This document shows positions 33,483 through 36,102 of a stretch of DNA of 36,102 nucleotides, in pieces. Position numbers and translations under genes: made by a program. Each line of letters opens with the position of its first letter. The first letter of the stretch is position 1. The notes beneath the pieces are model-generated. The model was not told the DNA's origin. It worked only from the letters and a program-made list of their open reading frames with translations, and searched no databases. The stretch is from Candidatus Aenigmatarchaeota archaeon (GTDB lineage Archaea > Aenigmatarchaeota > Aenigmatarchaeia > QMZP01). Location of the stretch: contig DAOUYM010000001.1 in NCBI GenBank assembly GCA_030666115.1, forward strand, positions 1 through 36,102, read 5' to 3'.

Positions 33483-34244
33483 ATGACCCGGATCATATGC
33501 GTGGCTTCTGGTAAGGGTGGTGTAGGAAAGACAACTGTGGTTTCTAACCTTGCGGCTGCTCTGGCCAGGTTCAATAAATCTGTTATCGCGATAGATGGTA
33601 ACACAACCACATCCAATCTTGGAATTCACCTGGGAATATCAATGTACCCCACAACCATCCAGGACGTGTTGAAAGGGAGAGCGAACATCAGGGATGCAAT
33701 TTACCACCACGAGGATGGGTTCAGGGTGGTGCCGGCAGACGTCTCAATGGAAAAGGTCATGACACCCGAGGCGCACAAGCTTCTTGACGTCTTCTACAAA
33801 CTGGTTGGTGAGGCAGATTTCGTTCTGATCGATGCTGCAGCAGGCCTTGGAAAGGAAGCATCATCGTCAATAAAAGCTGCTGATGAGATGATAATAGTAA
33901 CCAACCCTGAGATACCTGCACTAACCGACGCGCTTAAACTTACACAGATGGCAAACAGGTTCGAAACCAGAAACATTGGTGTGGTAGTGAACAGGATCAG
34001 GAAAGAATCCCATGAGTTCCCGATTAACCAGATAGAGGATTTCCTTGGAGCACCAATGCTAGGTGAGATTTATGAAGACTGTAAAGTGAGGAAGGCCATA
34101 TCAGACAAGAGGCCAATAGTCACACATTCTCCAAAAGCAATTTCTGCCCAGCAGTTCATGTCGATAGCAGCAAGACTGATTGGTGAGGAATATAAAGTCA
34201 GAACCCCGAGATTCAACAAGCTCTGGGGATGGCTCAGGCGCTGA
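33483..34244 (+). CDS. MinD-type P-loop ATPase (copy 2)
   Basis: 253 residues. Deviant Walker A KGGVGKT at residues 11-17. Switch I region DGNTTTSNLG replaces the DADLSTSNLG of copy 1, and Walker B reads LIDAAAGLG in place of LIDSPPGLR. The block TNPEIPALTDALK is shared with copy 1. The C-terminus PRFNKLWGWLRR is amphipathic, aromatic and basic, a probable membrane-targeting tail. The two copies are similar along their whole length, so they are ancient paralogs with likely different partners. It starts about 38 bases after the tRNA gene, with a TTTTTAAC element near 33450-33460. Confidence 0.9.
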   Translation: MTRIICVASGKGGVGKTTVVSNLAAALARFNKSVIAIDGNTTTSNLGIHLGISMYPTTIQDVLKGRANIRDAIYHHEDGFRVVPADVSMEKVMTPEAHKLLDVFYKLVGEADFVLIDAAAGLGKEASSSIKAADEMIIVTNPEIPALTDALKLTQMANRFETRNIGVVVNRIRKESHEFPINQIEDFLGAPMLGEIYEDCKVRKAISDKRPIVTHSPKAISAQQFMSIAARLIGEEYKVRTPRFNKLWGWLRR

Positions 34245-34286
34245 TCTTTAATTGTGTATATTTTAAAATAGAGAACAATTAATTAT

Positions 34287-34829
34287 ATGACCATAGCTCT
34301 ATTGATAATAGATATGCAAAACGATCATGTAGGAAAGATAGTAAATGCAAAGAATATGATAAAGAATATCCTACTTATTAAAAAAATTGCAAAAGAGAAC
34401 AGCGTTCCCGTAATATATTCAAAAGAAACGCATAAAGAAAACGAAAAAGAATTCAAGAAATTTGGACCCCATACAATAAAAGGAACTAAAGGATGGAAAA
34501 TAATAGATGAATTAGAGCCTGAAGAGGGAAATATAATAACCGAAAAACAGAAATTCAGTGCATTCTTCAAGACCAACCTTGATTCGATTCTCTCAGAGAA
34601 AAATACCACAAAAATATTAATAACAGGGATAAATCTTAACTGCTGTGTAATGGCGACGGCACTAGACGGTTTCAACTATGACTATGAGGTGTTTATAATA
34701 AAAGAAGCTGTGTCATTACGAAAGGATAGATTGAATTTCGAGAAGTCTTCTTTTGAATGGATAAATGCATTCTGCGGAAAGGTGATTTCAATGAAAGAAG
34801 CGATGGATATCATAAAAACTAACAAATAA
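34287..34829 (+). CDS. Isochorismatase/nicotinamidase-fold cysteine hydrolase
   Basis: 180 residues, usual length. The catalytic triad is visible: Asp9 in LIIDMQND, Lys89 in TEKQKFSAF and Cys120 in INLNCCVMATALDGF, with the family's cis-peptide region before the Cys. The family hydrolyses nicotinamide, isochorismate and other small amides or ethers; the substrate is open, with nicotinamidase possible. The gene is markedly AT-rich and A-rich in codon use compared with the MinD gene upstream, which hints at transfer. TTTTAAAATAG at about 34261-34271 is its TATA-like element. It converges with pheT. Confidence 0.88.
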   Translation: MTIALLIIDMQNDHVGKIVNAKNMIKNILLIKKIAKENSVPVIYSKETHKENEKEFKKFGPHTIKGTKGWKIIDELEPEEGNIITEKQKFSAFFKTNLDSILSEKNTTKILITGINLNCCVMATALDGFNYDYEVFIIKEAVSLRKDRLNFEKSSFEWINAFCGKVISMKEAMDIIKTNK

Positions 34830-34848
34830 TCTACTGCTTAGCAATGCG

Positions 34849-36102
34849 TTACATGTCCATGATTCCTTTAATATCCAGCTCTAGCGATGCCACTGGCTTC
34901 TCGAGTTCCCATCTCTCCAGGACAAGCGGGTTCACTTCACCGATAAATCCTACCTGCCTTCCTTTAACCAATATCCCTGCTGACCTCCCCTTTATGAAAC
35001 TCGGGTGGTCCAGCCTCTTCATAGAATATGATATACCAGCCCCTCTCATAACAGAATCCAGCACACTGGCTATGTCCTCGTAACCAATATTGTTGTCTGT
35101 CAGGGCGATCGATAATTTTTTGTCGTCTATTGTGCCTGTCTCCTCGCTGCCCGCGAGGTTAATCACATCACCTATCTCGAAAACCTTCTGCGGATACTCG
35201 ACGTGCTTGTTTTTTGAAAGGAACTCGAGCAGGCCAGGCAGCAACCATGTCCTGAAAACACACCAGTTAGCAGAGACTATATTCTCTATCTCAACCACTC
35301 TTTCCTCTGGCAGGTTCATCTTCTGGAAAAGATTCCTCTTGTTGGTCAGGATGTAGGAGAGGATCTCCTGCAGTCCAAGTCCTGTGGTTATGTTGGATAC
35401 TGTATTCGAGAAGACCTCGATTGGATTCTGCCTTCCCACGGTCGCAACCATGGGTATGATTGGCTCTATGTTGTTGTAGCCATATGATATGATGGCGTCC
35501 TCTATCACATCCCTCTGGTGCATGATGTCCTGCCTGTAGGCAGGATAGAGTACCCTTATCTTCCCGTTGGATGGTTTGCAGTCATACCTTGCCTGGGTAA
35601 GGAGCTTGCATGCCTTCTCCATTGTTATTCCAAGGCCTGATACTTTGTTCAGATAATCGAGATCGATCTCGAACTTCTTGGGTTCCAGGTCAGGTGTTTC
35701 CAGGATCCTGCCGCCCGGATAAACAACTTTTACTGTCTCGATATCACCACCCCTGTCAGCCAGTGCACAAACCATAACATTCAGGGCAGGCACCAGGAAC
35801 TTCAGGTTGAAACCAGAACACTCTATGAACACGTCACGTGTCTCCTTGGTCACTTTTCCTGTGTATTCGGAGTTTATTATAGGAGGTACGGACAGAACCT
35901 CCTCGTTGGCATCAATGAATATTGGATACTCCTTGGCATCCTTTAACAGGTGTCCGAACTCCCTTCCCTTCGGGTGCGCCTTTATTATCTGCTCAGGTGT
36001 CATTGCCTTTCTGAACTCGAGCGGGATAAATGTTATGCCATCGGGCTTCACTGTTGTGAAACGTATTGGCGGCTTTATCCTGTTGAAATCATAAACTCCT
36101 AT
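34849..36102 (-). CDS. pheT: Phenylalanyl-tRNA synthetase beta subunit, N-terminus beyond window
   Basis: 417 residues are visible and the frame stays open to the right edge. The fragment begins IGVYDFNRIKPPIRFTTVKPDG, and the B3/4 editing region follows (EYTGKVTKETRDVFIECSGFN). The B5 domain is near IDLDYLNKVSGLGITMEKACKLL, and the catalytic-like core domain includes YRQDIMHQRDVIEDAIISYGYNNIEP. The C-terminus reads GFIGEVNPLVLERWELEKPVASLELD. The archaeal subunit is usually about 550 residues, so about 130 are missing. It pairs with PheS (not in the window) to charge tRNA-Phe and edit Tyr-tRNA. Confidence 0.95.
   Translation of the reverse strand: MGVYDFNRIKPPIRFTTVKPDGITFIPLEFRKAMTPEQIIKAHPKGREFGHLLKDAKEYPIFIDANEEVLSVPPIINSEYTGKVTKETRDVFIECSGFNLKFLVPALNVMVCALADRGGDIETVKVVYPGGRILETPDLEPKKFEIDLDYLNKVSGLGITMEKACKLLTQARYDCKPSNGKIRVLYPAYRQDIMHQRDVIEDAIISYGYNNIEPIIPMVATVGRQNPIEVFSNTVSNITTGLGLQEILSYILTNKRNLFQKMNLPEERVVEIENIVSANWCVFRTWLLPGLLEFLSKNKHVEYPQKVFEIGDVINLAGSEETGTIDDKKLSIALTDNNIGYEDIASVLDSVMRGAGISYSMKRLDHPSFIKGRSAGILVKGRQVGFIGEVNPLVLERWELEKPVASLELDIKGIMDM

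Overview
The window is a chromosomal segment of an archaeon. Evidence: archaeal AlaRS, the aL12/aL10/aL1/aL11/Spt5/SecE information operon, an archaeal HMG-CoA synthase–thiolase–DUF35 operon, a GGPP-type prenyl synthase, an AglH/Alg7-like GlcNAc-1-P transferase, TATA elements about 25 nt upstream of many starts with little or no leader, and SD motifs of the AGGTGA/GGAGG type inside operons. Small tightly packed genes and large Cys- and Asn/Thr-rich surface proteins resemble DPANN-type archaea such as Aenigmarchaeota or Diapherotrites. That placement is an inference. No rRNA, CRISPR array, transposase or phage gene was seen, and no gene-free stretch exceeds about 200 bases.

Layout. 1-5877 (-): 1,959 residues of a giant secreted protein that runs off the left edge. 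It is cotranscribed with a 250-aa Asn/Thr-rich surface protein (to 6631). A divergent coiled-coil/winged-helix regulator follows (6733-7200), then a small secreted Ig-like protein (7303-7758). 7779-8525 (-) is a MinD-type ATPase. 8599-11257 (-) is the mevalonate-entry operon. 11444-12028 (+) is an AT-rich metallo-beta-lactamase-fold gene. 12101-14709 (-) is a three-gene set: GlcNAc-1-P transferase, ATP-grasp ligase, PIG-L deacetylase. 14841-15491 (-) is a PHP phosphoesterase. 15529-16507 (+) pairs a nitroreductase with a membrane-anchored CxxC protein. 16508-19447 (-) is AlaRS. 19531-24791 (+) holds two overlapping surface-protein genes. 24817-29867 (-) is the SecE-Spt5-L11-(membrane wHTH)-L1-L10-L12 block. 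29951-31015 (-) is the prenyl synthase. 31086-32357 (+) holds a KaiC/RadA-like ATPase and a CBS/zinc-ribbon protein. 32374-33267 (-) is a lipoprotein with a lamin-tail domain. 33326-33445 (+) is tRNA-Arg(CCU), interrupted in its T loop. 33483-34829 (+) holds a second MinD and an isochorismatase-fold hydrolase. 34849-36102 (-) is partial PheT.

How it fits together. Several loci serve the cell surface: dolichol-linked glycan initiation, sequon-rich secreted proteins, Cys-repeat proteins, and a membrane-anchored CxxC protein that could act on their disulfides. The core loci are translation, transcription and isoprenoid lipid synthesis. The most notable items are the T-loop intron in tRNA-Arg, the long charged tails on Spt5, L10 and L11, a membrane-tethered winged-helix gene inside the ribosomal-protein block, and the AglH–ATP-grasp–PIG-L cassette.
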